Below are positions 23,253 to 34,481 of a stretch of DNA of 64,000 bases, one piece after another. The stretch covers positions 66,698,253 through 66,762,252 of the forward strand of contig CM042688.1 in the NCBI GenBank assembly GCA_023614405.1, given 5' to 3'. This DNA is from Avena insularis (lineage: Eukaryota > Streptophyta > Magnoliopsida > Poales > Poaceae). Every line of letters starts with the position of its first letter. Position 1 is the stretch's first letter. Under the pieces are notes generated by a model. It saw only the letters and a program-made list of their open reading frames with translations. It searched no databases and was not told the origin of the DNA. The position numbers were made by a program, and so were the translations under genes.

Positions 23253-24118
23253 TCTCATGCACTTGTAGATTATTAATTTAGACCTAATTCGACAAATCAA
23301 CGGAAAGTCATCTAAGTGGGTGAAATTTACTAGAAAATTGAGCTTGAAAATACAACATGTAATTTATCCAACCACTTTATGTACAAGTAAATAAATGGCA
23401 CATGCTATGAACTCTAACCCATATTAATTGTACTTCCTTCTGGAAAATACTTTTACTTCTTTACCATTCTAACATGCACCGACCTATATATACCAAAATA
23501 TCGAAACACATGGTCATTATCTTGATGAAGACAGAGTATGTCCATCACCTCGATCATTTGGCTTGAAACCCAAGAAAGTTCATACAAAGTGCATGGTATA
23601 GTAGTCCATACCGTGAAGTGAGTTTTTCAACTATTTTTCTACTACAAAAAGAAGAAAGAATGCCCCTACCAAATTTGCGTATAAAGTGGACAATTTTTTC
23701 TTACAGTTCCCAAGTTTAATTAAGGATTTTTCAAACTTACAAGCTAAATCTCCATGCACTTAACTATATGACTCTATGTCGATAAAACTAAATTAGGTCA
23801 AACTTGAATACATTTGAGCGAGATATACTATTACTCTTGAAAATTTCCATAATTCTTCTAAAGGTACCCATGCAACCAATATATCATGGGCCAACGATAG
23901 TTTTGAAAAATGTCATTACTAATTAAGTATTTGCATACCAAAAAATTTGATAGCGTATGGAAAACACACTAACAAAATTAAGCATAAAACAAAAACGTGA
24001 GACTTCATTACGCTTGGGGTTCTTTTGCTAGTATTATTAATTGCCAAGAAAAATGATAAACATGAGTTTTGACAACTTCAGAAAAAACATATTCACATTA
24101 TCTTAGCACTATATAGTA

Positions 24119-24548
24119 CTAGTAAGTTGCACGTGCCCTATATGTGAGACTCAGATAATAGACGTCTGACATATCATCACTATATAAAATTATAATAGGT
24201 AAAGCAAGAAAAATATAAATTTGATCAACATCTATAAAGTATGGGTGTATATTTGATTCTTGTACTTTGTATATCATATAGAAGTGAACGATTATTAGCT
24301 ATCTAAAACTTGAAAATTTTGGTAACATGGTCTAGAGAAACGAGGGAGAAGATTCTAGAATGATGGAGAAGTGTTTTGAGTTTTGTGCATAGCATTCATT
24401 GTGATGAAGACTATCAATAGAATCTTCTAGATGCTAGAATGGAAAAGAAGATCCAACGGCTGGAAATGTTGGGATTTGCGAGTCTTGATCCAATGGTCAG
24501 TATTCAAAGTTATCTGTACACTATATAGTGATAAGAGGTAAGATAAGA
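24119..24548 (-). mobile_element. Helitron H3 (430 bp)
   Basis: Same length and ends as H1 (minus strand TCTTATC to CTAG), with the same right flank ataaatggcacatgc. The left flank is different: it carries tcttagcactatatagta, which looks like the first 18 bases of another copy in the opposite orientation. The hairpin has one arm mutated (atatgtgag). Confidence 0.85.
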
Positions 24549-24930
24549 TAAATGGCACATGCTATGAACTCTAAGCCATATTAATCGTTCTTCCTTCTGA
24601 AAAATAATTTTACTTCTTTTCCATGCTAACATGCACCAACCTATACCAAAATATGGACACACCATCATTATCTTGATGATGACAAAGTATGTCTATGACC
24701 TTGGTCATTTGGGTTGAAACCCATGAAAGTTCATACTATACTTACAAGCTAAAGCTCCACGCACTTAAATGCATAACTCTATGTCGATAAAATGAAATTA
24801 GGTCAAACTTGAATATATGTGAGCGTGATAGACTATTACTCTTGAAAATTTCCACAATTCTTTTGAAGGTACCCAGGCAAACAATATATCAAGGGCCAAC
24901 AATAGTTTTGAAAATACTATTATAGATTAG
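24549..24930. repeat. Local repeat unit R4, left part
   Basis: Matches R1 from about 555 to 1205, without the Stowaway MITE and with a deletion around the position of 745-1020 in R1. It is cut off at the Helitron array. No genes. Confidence 0.7.
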
Positions 24931-25059
24931 GATATGTCAGATGTCTACATGATAGTCAATATAATTTTTTCTTCTTTACCTATTATAATTTTATATAGTG
25001 ATGATATGTCATACGTCTATTATCTGAGTCTCACGTGTAGGGCACGTGCAACTTACTAG
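24931..25059 (+). mobile_element. Helitron H4, 3' fragment
   Basis: Contains the last ~100 bases of the Helitron, including the hairpin CACGTG-TAGGG-CACGTG and terminal CTAG at 25056-25059. The 5' part is missing. The left limit is approximate. H5 starts at the next base. Confidence 0.75.
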
Positions 25060-25479
25060 TCTTACCAATATATAGTGTATGAATAACTTTGAATATTGAC
25101 CATTGGATCAAGGCTCGCGAATCCCAACATTTTCAGCCATTGGATCTTATTTTCCATTCTAGCATCTAGAAGATTCTATTGATAGTCTTCATCATAATGA
25201 ATTCTATGCATAAAACTCAAAACACACACTTCTCCGTCATTCTAGAATCTTCTCCCTCGTTTCTCTAGACCATGTTACCAAAAATTTCAAGTTTTAGATA
25301 GCTAATAATCATTGACTTCTACATGATATACAAAGTACAAGAATGAAATATATACCCATACTTTATAGATGTTGATCAAATTTATATTTTTCCGCTTTAC
25401 CTATTATGATTTTATATAGTGATGATATGTTAGACGTCTATTATCTCAATCTCACATCAGGACACGTGCAACTTACTAG
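25060..25479 (+). mobile_element. Helitron H5 (420 bp)
   Basis: Begins TCTTACCA directly after the CTAG of H4 and ends CTAG at 25476-25479. The body matches H1 in reverse orientation. The 3' hairpin is damaged (cacatcaggacacgtg). Confidence 0.85.
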
Positions 25480-25897
25480 TAGTGGTAAGATACAAATAAC
25501 TTTGAATGCGAACCATTGGATCAAGACTCGTGAATCCTAACATTTCCAACCGTTGGATCTTCATTTCCATTCTAGCATCTAGAAGATTCTATAGATAGTC
25601 TTCAGCATAATGAATGCTATGCACAAACCTCAAAACATACTTCTCCATCATACTCCTAGAATCTTCTCCCTCGTTTCTCTAGACCATGTTACCAAAAAAT
25701 TTCAAGTGTTAGGTAGCTAATAATCTTTGACTTTTACATGATGATACAAAGTACAAGAACAAAATATACACCCATACTTTATGTATGTTGATCAAATTTA
25801 TAATTTTTTGTGCTTTACCTATTATAATTTTATATGTGATGATATGTCATATGTCTATTATTTGAGTCTCACGTGTAGGACACGTGCAATTTACTAG
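25480..25897 (+). mobile_element. Helitron H6 (418 bp)
   Basis: Follows H5 without spacer. Its first bases (tagtggtaagatac) are altered compared with TCTTACCACT, but the body matches. The 3' end is intact: hairpin acgtgtaggacacgtg, then CTAG at 25894-25897 followed by T. Confidence 0.8.
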
Positions 25898-25986
25898 TAG
25901 CCTACAATGCATGAACATTCTTGGGTTTCAGTCCGAACGACCAATAAGGTCATGGCCATATATATCAATATCCTAGCTACACTTTA
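25898..25986. repeat. Local repeat unit R4, right part
   Basis: Matches R1 at about 1383-1475 (for example ttcttgg, ttcag, cgaacgaccaataag, cctagctacactt). RLC-C begins at its end. Confidence 0.7.
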
Positions 25987-27642
25987 TGATATGGGTTCGT
26001 AGCATGGAAAACAAAAAAAATCTACCGCAAGAACGAACAAAACCCAGATCTAATCTAGATAAAAACCAAGATCTAATCTATTAGACATGTGCAACGAGAT
26101 TGATCTGTACTAACCCTTGTAGATCCAAAAGCCTTGTGCGAGATCGGATCTCGTGGTTGATGTAGATGATCACTTGCCGATCTCAAGATCGAGTAGACGA
26201 TCCTTCCGACGGCGTTAAGCGCTTCCTTGATCGGTCACTGCGTCTGGAGTCGATCTGAACCTTCCTCTCCCGTTCAATGAGCAGAGAGGTAGTAGATCTC
26301 TCCACGGAATCCCAGCAGCTGACGGCGTGGTGGTGGTGGTGGAGAAGAGAATTCTGCAAGGCCGCCTAAGCTGGCGAGCGAGGAGGAGGAGGAGAGGCGG
26401 CTAGGGCAAAGAGTGGAGGGCAGGGGTGGCGCCTCCACCCTCTATATATAGAGGAGGGTGCGGCCTAGGGTTCCCACCCCTAGGCCCACCTCCTAGGGCT
26501 GGCGCACAAGGGAGAGGGGGGAGGGAGTTTCCTTCCCCCCAAGTCTTCCCCTTTCCTTTCTTGGTTTTCAAATAAAGTCAACGGAACCTTCTAGAACTTT
26601 CTGGAACACTCTGAAACCTTCTAGAATCCCCATATAAACACTCCGGAACATTTCCGAACCTAGAAAATGATCTCCATTATATGAATCTTATTCTCCGGAC
26701 AATTCCGGATCTCCTCGTGATGTCCCAGATCCAATCCGAGACTCCGAACAACATTCGTTCTCCAACGCACATTCCATATCTACCTAAACAGCATCGAACC
26801 TTAAGTGTGTCACCCTACCATTCGTGAATATGCAGACATGATGGAGACACCTCTCCGATCAATAACCATCAGCGGGATCTGGAGATCCCTAACGGCTCCC
26901 ACATACTCAACGATGACTTCGTGATCGATAGAACCATTAACATACGAAACCAATTCCCTTTGTCACGCGATACTCTACTTATCCGAGGTTTGATTGTCGG
27001 TATCTCCATACCTAGTTCTACCTCGTTACTGATAAGTACTCTTTACTCGTTCCATGATATGTCATCCCTTATGACCTAGTCACATGCTTGCAGGCTAACA
27101 AGATGACATTCCACCGAGAGGGCCCAGAGCATATCTATCCGTCATATGGATGGACAAAATCCCAATCTTGGTCCATGCGCTTCAACACATACTTTCAGAA
27201 TACCCAATGACACCTTTATAACCACCCGATTCTGAGCGGTGTTTGATGTCATCAAAGTACCCATCCGGTGATGGTGATTAACATAACCTCATGGTCGAAG
27301 GATTAGGTTACTATGCATTTGAAAGCTTGTAGCAATACGAACTTAATGACTTGATCTTATGCTATACTTAATATGGGTGTGTGTCCATCACATCATTCTC
27401 CTAATGATATAACCTTGTTATCAATGACATCCAATGTCCATGATCAGGAAACCATGATCATCTATTAATCAACAAGCTAGTTCAACAAGAGGCTTACTAG
27501 GGACTCTTTTACGTTTACAAAACACACATGTATTAGTGTTTCCTTATAATACAATTATAGCATGGGATGTAAACATTCATCATAAACACAAAGATATAAT
27601 AATAACCACTTTTATTATTGCCTCTTGGGCATATCTCCAACA
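25987..27642 (-). repeat. RLC-C 3' LTR
   Basis: Plus-strand reading TGATATGGGTTCGTAGC to ATATCTCCAACA; the start has two extra bases compared with the right LTR. A TATATATAG box is at about 26442-26451, the GAA/TTC array at 26584-26626 and the TGATCA/TGATCA stem-loop at 27441-27460. The polypurine tract abuts at 27643. Confidence 0.9.
26584..26626. promoter_or_regulatory. Heat-shock-element-like array in RLC-C 3' LTR
   Basis: Nine alternating units at exact 5-bp steps: GAA, TTC, GAA, TTC, GAA, CTC, AAA, TTC, GAA. The first five form a perfect head-to-head heat-shock element of the nGAAnnTTCn type, the binding site of heat-shock factors. The array lies 130-185 bp upstream of the TATA box in the minus-strand direction. 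The same array is in the other LTR. Confidence 0.75.
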
Positions 27643-27675
27643 GTCTCCCACTTGCACTAGAGTCAATAATCTAGA

Positions 27676-28265
27676 TTACATGGTAATATACCTAACACCC
27701 ATGGCGTTCTGGTGTTGGTCATGCTTTGCTCTAGGGAGAGGTTTAGTCAACGGATCTGCCACATTCAGATCAGTGTGTACTTTGCAAATCTTTATGTCAC
27801 CATCTTGGACATACTCGCGAATAGCATGGAAACGTAGCTTGATGTGCTTCAGCTTGCTATGTGACCTTGGCTCCTGTGCATTAGCTATGGCACCTGTGTT
27901 GTCACAGTAGATGGCCATCGGGTCCAATGCACTAGGAACCACGCCAAGTTCAGTAATGAACTCCTTCATCCATATGGCTTCTTGTGCAGCCTCCGAAGCA
28001 GCTATGATTCTGATTCAGTTGAAGATTTCGCCACAACGCTTTGCTTGGCACTCCTCCAGCTCACTGCAGCACCATTCAATATAAATACGTATCCAGACTA
28101 TGACTTCGAGTCATCTGGATCGGTGTTCCAACTAGCATCAGTGTAACTGTTTACAACAAGCTGTTCATCACCTCTATAAGAAAGAACCATATCCTTAGTC
28201 CTATTTAGGTACTTTACGATATTCTTGACCGCTGTCCAGTGCTCCATTCCAGGATCACTTTGATA
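27676..28265 (-). pseudogene. RLC-C pol: RNase H
   Basis: Copia RNase H with YTDASWNTDPDDSKS, NGAAVSWRSAKQ and YCDNTGAI, ending with the family terminus GVRYITM. It is broken by a CAG-to-TAG stop near 28099 and a small deletion near 28006 in the catalytic Glu region (normally TESEY), which shifts the frame. It follows the reverse transcriptase after a stop at 28266. Confidence 0.88.
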
Positions 28266-29096
28266 TCAGCTAGTCAAACTAACAGCATGTGTTATATCCG
28301 GTCTTATACACAGCATGGCATACATGATAGAACCTATGGCCGAGGCATAGGGAATATTATTCATCTTCTCTCTATCTTCTGGTATTGGACTTTGAGTCTT
28401 ACTCAAGGTCTTACCTGACAACATGGGCACAAACCCTTTCTTGCTCTCTTCCATTCTAAACTTCTTTAGAACTTTGTCCAAGTATGTACTTTGTGAAAGC
28501 GCTATTAGGCGTCTTGATCTATCTCTATAAATCTTGATGCCTAGAATATATGCCGCTTCGCCAAGATCCTTCATTGAAAAACTATTATTCAAATAGGCTT
28601 TGACACTATTAAGAAGTTCTATGTCATTCCCAATCAACAATATGTCATCTACATATAGTACTAGGAATGCTACAGAGCTCCCACTCTCTTTCTTGTAAAT
28701 ACAAGCTTCTCCATAAGTTTGTATAAATCCAAAGTTTTTGATTACTTTATCAAAATGTTGATTCCAACTCCGGGATGCTTGCTTCAGTCCATAAATGGAG
28801 CGCTGAAGTTTGCATACCTTGTTAGCATCACTAGGATCGACAAAACCCTTGGGTTGTACCATATACAACTCTTCCTCAATGTCTTCATTAAGGAACACCG
28901 TTTTGACATCCATCTGCCAAATCTCATAATCGAAATATGCAGCAATTGCTAACAAAATCCTCACAGACTTTAGCTTTGCTACTGGTGAGAATGTCTCATT
29001 GTAGTCAACTCCTTGAATTTGTCGGAACCCTTTCGTGACCAGTCGAGCTTTATAGACGGTAACATTACCATCAGCATCTGTTTTTCTCTTGAAAAT
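28266..29096 (-). pseudogene. RLC-C pol: reverse transcriptase
   Basis: In frame with integrase apart from the stop at 29097. Shows YKARLVTKGFRQIQGVDYN, QMDVKTVFLNEDIEEELYMV, SIYGLKQASRSWNQ and the catalytic LYVDDILLIGND with both Asp residues, then MKDLGEAAYILGIKIYRD and SQSTYLDKVLKKF. It ends at a TGA (28266) where related copies read Arg. The domain looks intact in sequence over some 270 residues. Confidence 0.92.
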
Positions 29097-30077
29097 TCAT
29101 TTGTTCTCAACAGCCTTACGGCCATCTGGTAAGTCCACCAAAGTCCACACTTGGTTTTCGTACATGGATCCCATTTCGGATTTCATGGCTTCTAGCCATT
29201 TGTCAGAATCTGGGCTCACCATAGCTTCTTCATACGTCGCAGGGTCATCAGTGTTGTCCACTAACATGACGTTCAAGGCAGGGTCATACCAATCAGGAGT
29301 GGTACGAACCCTCTTTGACCTGCGAGGTTCAGCAGCAAATTTGTTCGAAGTTTCATGATCACCATCATTAGCTTCCTCTCCAATTGGTGCAGGCAGCACA
29401 AAAACATCTTCCGGTGCTGCGCTACTCTCAACTCCGAGAGAAGGTTCAATAACCTCGTCGAGTTCTACTTTCCTTCTAGTCACTTCCTTCGAGAGAAACT
29501 CCTTCTCAAGAAAGGATCCATTCTTGGCAACGAAAATTTTGCCTCCGGATCTATGATAGAAGGTATACCCAATTGTTTCTTTAGGGTATCCTATGAAGAC
29601 GCATTTCTCCGCTTTGGGTTCAAGCTTATCAAGTTGTAACTTCTTTACATATGCTTCGCAACCCCAAACTTTAAGGAACGACAACTTAGGTTTCTTACCA
29701 AACCACAATTCGTACGGTGTCGTTTCAACAGATTTAGATGGTTCCCTATTTAAAGTGAATGTGGTTGTTTCTAATGCATAGCCCCAAAACGATAGCCGTA
29801 AATCTGTAAGAGACATCATAGACCGAACCATATCTAAGAGAGTTCGATTACGACGTTCGGACACACCATTACGCTGTGGTGTTCCCGGCGGTGTCAACTG
29901 CAAAAGTATTCCACATTTCTTTATATGCATGCCAAACTCATAACTTAGATATTCACCTCCGTGGTCAGAACGCAGAAACTTAATCTTCTTATTACGATGA
30001 TTTTCCACTTCACTTTGAAATTCCTTAAACTTCTCGAAAGTTTCGAACTTATGTTTCATAAAGTAGACATACCCATA
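29097..30077 (-). pseudogene. RLC-C pol: integrase, second part
   Basis: Follows a TGA at 30075-30077 (Arg in relatives) in the same frame. Contains ENHRNKKIKFLRSDHGGEYL, where the second catalytic Asp is kept, GVSERRNRTLLDMVRSMM with the Glu, then LSFWGYALETTTFTLN, WGCEAYVKKL and GYPKETIGYTFYHR. The linker to reverse transcriptase ends in a Trp-to-stop change at 29097 (TGG to TGA). Confidence 0.92.
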
Positions 30078-31636
30078 TCAACTTAAGTCATCCGTGAAAG
30101 TGAGAACATAACGATATCCACCACACGATGCTACACTCATTGGACCGCACACATCGGTATGTATTATTTCCAATAAGTCTGTAGCTTGCTCCATTATTCC
30201 AGAGAATGGAGTCTTAATCATTTTTCCCATTAGACATGCTTCGCATCTTTCAAGTGATTCAAGAAGTCCATCAGAATGGAGTTTCTTCATACGCTTCACT
30301 CCAATGTGACCAAGACGACAGTGCCACATGTATGTAGAATTATCATTCAATTTTGTTTGTTTATCATCTATGTTGTGAACATGTGTATCACTACTATCGA
30401 GATTCAGTAAGAATAAACCATTCATCTCAGGTGCATTACCATAAAAGATATTACTCATATAAATCGAACAACCTTTATTCTCGGACTTAAAAGAGTAACC
30501 GTCTCGCAATAAACAAGATCCAGATATAATGTTCATGCTTAACGCAGGCACCGAATAACAATTATTCAAATTTAAAACTAATCTCGAAGGTAGATGTAGA
30601 GGGAGCATGCCGACGGCGATCACATCAACCTTGGAGCCATTTCCAACGCGCATCGTCACCTCGTCTCTCGCCAGTCTTCGCTTATTTCGCAGCTCATGTT
30701 TCGAGTTACAAATATGAGCAACCGAACCAGTATCAAATACCCAGGCACTACTATGATTACTAGTAAGATACACATCAATAACATGTATATCGAATATACC
30801 TTTCTTCTTGATGTTGCCGTTCTTCAGATCCGCCAGGTACTTGGGGCAGTTACGCTTCCAGTGACCAGCACCCTTGCAGTAGAAGCATTCAGTTTCAGGC
30901 TTAGGACCAGCCTTGGGCTTCTTAGCAGGTGCGGCAGCTTTCTTTCCGCCCTTCTTGAAGTTGCCCTTGTTCTTAGGCTTGCCCTGTTTCTTGAAATTGG
31001 TGGTCTTATTGACCATCAACACTTGGTGCTCCTTCTTGATCTCCACTTCAGCAGTTTTCAGCATGGACGATAGTTCAGGCAACGTTTTGTTCATGCAGTG
31101 CATATTGTAGTTCATCACAAAGTTCTTATAACTCAGTGGCAGTGATTGGAGGACATGGTGAATCCCTAACTCATTAGGAATCGTTATCCCCAACTGTTGG
31201 AGCTTGTTTGCGTGCCCAGACATGGTGAGCACATGCTCGCTGACGGAGCTACCCTCTTCCATCTTACAGTTAAAGAACTTTTCGGAGGCCTCATAGCTCT
31301 CCACGGCCGCGTGAGTCTCAAAAATCAGCCTGAGCTCCTTAATGATCTCAAACGGGTCGTGGTGCTCAAAGCGCTTCTGAAGCTCCGTTTCTAAACCGTA
31401 CATGATGGCACACTGAACTGTGGAGTAGTAATTTTTTTGAGTGGCGTAAACATTCTTTACGTCATCGGTGGCATCTTCTGCAGGTGGGTCACCTAGTGGT
31501 GCTTCGAGCACATAGGTCAACTGACCAGCCCTGAGGACAATCTTTAGTCCAGGGAACCAGTCCGTGAAGTTGCTTCCATTGTTCTTAAGTTTTTCTTCAC
31601 TAGGAACGCATTGAAATTGATGGAGAGGTTCACCAT
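30078..31636 (-). pseudogene. RLC-C gag, protease and integrase start
   Basis: ATG at 31636 (MVNLSINFNAFL). A one-base loss in an A-run near 31597 breaks the frame; from about 31590 it stays open for nearly 500 residues. Gag motifs: FETHAAVESYEASEKFF, EEGSSVSEHVLTMSGHA, LPLSYKNFVMNYNMH. Then a basic stretch (KKQGKPKNKGNFKKGGKK), zinc knuckle CFYCKGAGHWKRNCP, protease WVFDTGSVAHICNS, pre-integrase HCRLGHIGVKRMKKLH and CEACLMGK, and TDVCGP with the first integrase Asp. It stops at TGA 30075. Apart from the N-terminal frameshift this block could still be translated. Confidence 0.92.
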
Positions 31637-32845
31637 AATCTACAACAAATTTGCAAGTAGTTTAGACTAAGTTTATGACAAATTGAGTTCTATATTAATT
31701 CTTAAATTAACTAGGTGAACTCCCACTCAAAACAACATCCCTCATGTTGTCTTAGTGATTACACGAACCAAATCCACTACACCAAGTCCGATCTTCACGA
31801 GAGAAGATGTAGTTTCATCGGCGAACAATCTTCATGTTCATCATATCATTTATATGACTCATGCTCTACCTTTCGGTATTCCGTGTTCCGAGACCATGTC
31901 TGTACATGCTAGGCTCGTCAAGATTAACCTTAGTTTCCGCATGTGCAAATCTAGCTTGCACCCGTTGTATGCACACGTAGAATCTATCACATCTGATCAT
32001 CACGAGATGCTTCGAAACGACGAGTCTTAGCAATGGTGCCAACTAAGGACGAACACTTTATTACTTGATATTTAGTGAGAGGGATCATCTTATAATGTTA
32101 CCGTCGCAATCTAAGCAATACAAGATGCATAAAGGATTAACATCACAGGCAATTCATAATTAGTGTGATATGATATGGCCCTTTCTTATTATGCCTTTGA
32201 TCTCCATCTCCAAAGCACGGACATGATCTCCATCATCACCAGCATTGCATCAAGGTCATTGGCGCGCTTCATGGTTGTCCATCATCACTAGCAACTATTA
32301 CAACTACTTGGAATAAAGCTATTACAAGATGAATAGACACGCGGGTCTTAACAGAATTAAAGACAACCATTAGGCTCCTGTCGGTTGCCATATTACAACA
32401 AGGATCATTGCATACATCAAATATAATAACAATCACATGATGGCCATATCACATCACAAAACCCCTGCAAAAACAAGTTAGACGCCTCTAATTTTCTTCG
32501 CATGTTTTACGTGGTTTGGGGCTTTCGAATAAGAACGGATCTTACCTACGAAACTGAACCACAACATTGATACAAGTGCTATCGAGTGCAAAGTGTAAAT
32601 TGGATCTATACTATGGTGAGAGAGACAGACACCCGCAAAGCCACTTGTGCAAAGCAAGTTACACGTCAAGCATGGAGCAAGTCTCATGTGCGATGACATG
32701 TAAGGTTAGCCCGAGCCGCTTCATCCCACCATACCGCAAGATGCAAAGTACACAAAGAAAAAGACGGCACGAGCACCAACGCCCATAAAACCATTGTGTT
32801 CTACTCGTGCAACAGATCTACGCATAGACATGGCTCTGATACCAC
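31637..32845 (-). other. RLC-C leader with Met-tRNA primer site
   Basis: Noncoding leader. The primer site, TGGTATCAGAGC on the minus strand, is at 32833-32844, one base from the 5' LTR. It shares short blocks (for example gccatgtctgtacatgc-like text near 31895) with the leaders of the RLC-B copies. Confidence 0.85.
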
Positions 32846-33278
32846 TGATGGGTTTGTAGCATGGAAAACAAAAAAAATCTACCACAAGAACGAACAAAAC
32901 CCAGATCTAATCTAGATAAAAGCCAAGATCTAATCTATTAGACATGTGCAACGAGAAGGATCTGTACTAACCCTTGTAGATCCGAAAGCCTTGTGCGAGA
33001 TCGGATCTCGTGGTTGATGTAGACGATCCTTCCGACGTCAAAGCAGCGCTTCATGATCGGTCACACGTCTTGGTCGATGCAGACCTTCCTCTCCCTGTTC
33101 CAGCGAGCAGCAGAGGTAGTAGATCTCTCCACGGAATCCCAGCAGCATGACAGCGTGGTGGTGGTGGTGGAGTAGAGAATTCTGCAGGGCTTCACCTAAG
33201 CCTGAGCAGAGCGAAGGAGGAGGAGAGAGGTGGCTAGGGCAAAGAGTGGAGGGGCAAGGGGGTGGCGCATCCACCCCT

Positions 33279-33288
33279 CTATATATAG
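33279..33288 (-). promoter_or_regulatory. TATA box of RLC-C 5' LTR
   Basis: TATATATAG inside a GC-rich stretch (cccctctatatatagaggg). Conserved in the other LTR at 26442-26451. Confidence 0.65.
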
Positions 33289-33422
33289 AGGGAGGGGTGC
33301 GGCCTAGGGTTCCCACCCCTAGGCCCACCTCCTAGGGTCGGCGCACAAGGGAGAGGGGGGAGGGAGTTTCCTTCCCCCCAAGTCTTCCCCTTTCCTTTCT
33401 TGGTTTTCAAGTAAAGTCCACG

Positions 33423-33465
33423 GAACCTTCTAGAACTTTCCGGAACACTCCGAAAGCTTCTAGAA
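33423..33465. promoter_or_regulatory. Heat-shock-element-like array in RLC-C 5' LTR
   Basis: Nine units at 5-bp steps: GAA, TTC, GAA, TTC, GAA, CTC, AAA, TTC, GAA. It differs from the 3' LTR copy only in the two-base spacers (tg/cg twice, cc/gc once), not in the units. It lies about 135 bp upstream of the TATA box. This pattern is known from heat-activated Copia LTRs such as ONSEN of Arabidopsis; heat response here is inferred. Confidence 0.78.
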
Positions 33466-34481
33466 TCCCCATATAAACACTCCGGAACATTTCCGAACCT
33501 AGAAAATGATCTCCATTATATGAATCTTATTCTCCGGACAAATCCGGATCTCCTCGTGAAGTCCCAGATCCAATCCGAGACTCCGAACAACATTCGGTCT
33601 CCAACGCACATTCCATATCTACCTAAACAGCATCGAACCTTAAGTGTGTCACCCTACCATTCGTGAATATGCAGACATGATGGAGACACCTCTCCGATCA
33701 ATAACCATCAGCGGGATCTGGAGATCCATAACGGCTCCCACATACTCAACGATGACTTCGTGATCGATAGAACCATTAACATACGAAACCAATTCCCTTT
33801 GTCACGCGATACTCTACTTATCCAAGGTTTGATTGTCGGTATCTCCATACCTAGTTCTACCTCGTTACTGATAAGTATTCTTTACTCGTTCCATGATATT
33901 TCATCCCTTATGACCTAGTCACATGCTTGCAGGCTAACTAGATGACATTCCACCGAGAGGGCCCAGAGCATATCTATCCGTCATATGGATGGACAAATCC
34001 CAATCTTGGTCCATGCGCTTCAACACATACTTTAAGAATACCCAATGACACCTTTATAACCACCCAGTTACGAAGCGGTGTTTGATGTCATCAAAGTACC
34101 CATCCGGTGATGGTGATTAACATAACCTCATGGTCGAAGGATTAGGTTACTATGCATTTGAAAGCTTGTAGCAATACGAACTTAATGACTTGATCTTATG
34201 CTATACTTACTATGGGTGTGTGTCCATCACATCATTCTCCTAATGATATAACCTTGTTATCAATGACATCCAATGTCCATGATCAGGAAACCATGATCAT
34301 CTATTAATCAACAAGCTAGTTCAACAAGAGGCTTACTAGGGACTCTTTTACGTTTACAAAACACACATGTATTAGTGTTTCCTTATAATACAATTATAGC
34401 ATGGGATGTAAACATTCATCATAAACACAAAGATATAATAATAACCACATTTATTATTGCCTCTTGGGCATATCTCCATCA

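Larger units (their letters stand above)
21636..24118. repeat. Local repeat unit R3
   Basis: Most complete unit: second half (21636-22590), the middle segment (22590-23330) and first half (23330-24105) in tandem order. It is noncoding and lacks both Helitron H1 (empty site near 23395) and the Stowaway MITE (empty site near 23590). The frames at 22027-22215 and 22637-22981 show no domain and are broken in R2. Confidence 0.7.
25987..34481 (-). mobile_element. RLC-C: full-length Copia retrotransposon
   Basis: LTRs at 25987-27642 and 32846-34481, with a primer site and a gag-pol region on the minus strand. It interrupts a local repeat unit: the sequence before it (ctagctacactttat) and after it (gttctcacatcggg) are neighbours in R1 at 1466-1500. 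No target duplication is visible and about six bases of the target are missing, so the left junction seems altered. gag-pol stays in one frame over about 3.3 kb with only a few nonsense codons, making it the best preserved coding region here. Confidence 0.94.
32846..34481 (-). repeat. RLC-C 5' LTR
   Basis: Plus-strand reading TGATGGGTTTGTAGC to ATATCTCCATCA. TATA box at 33279-33288, GAA/TTC array at 33423-33465, stem-loop TGATCA/TGATCA at 34280-34299. A short segment present in the left LTR near 26170 is deleted here. Confidence 0.92.

Noticed and set aside
26581..26660. CRISPR-like regular short repeats
   Set aside because: The 5-bp periodic units are heat-shock-type sites in an LTR; no spacers or repeats of CRISPR size, and the DNA is plant.
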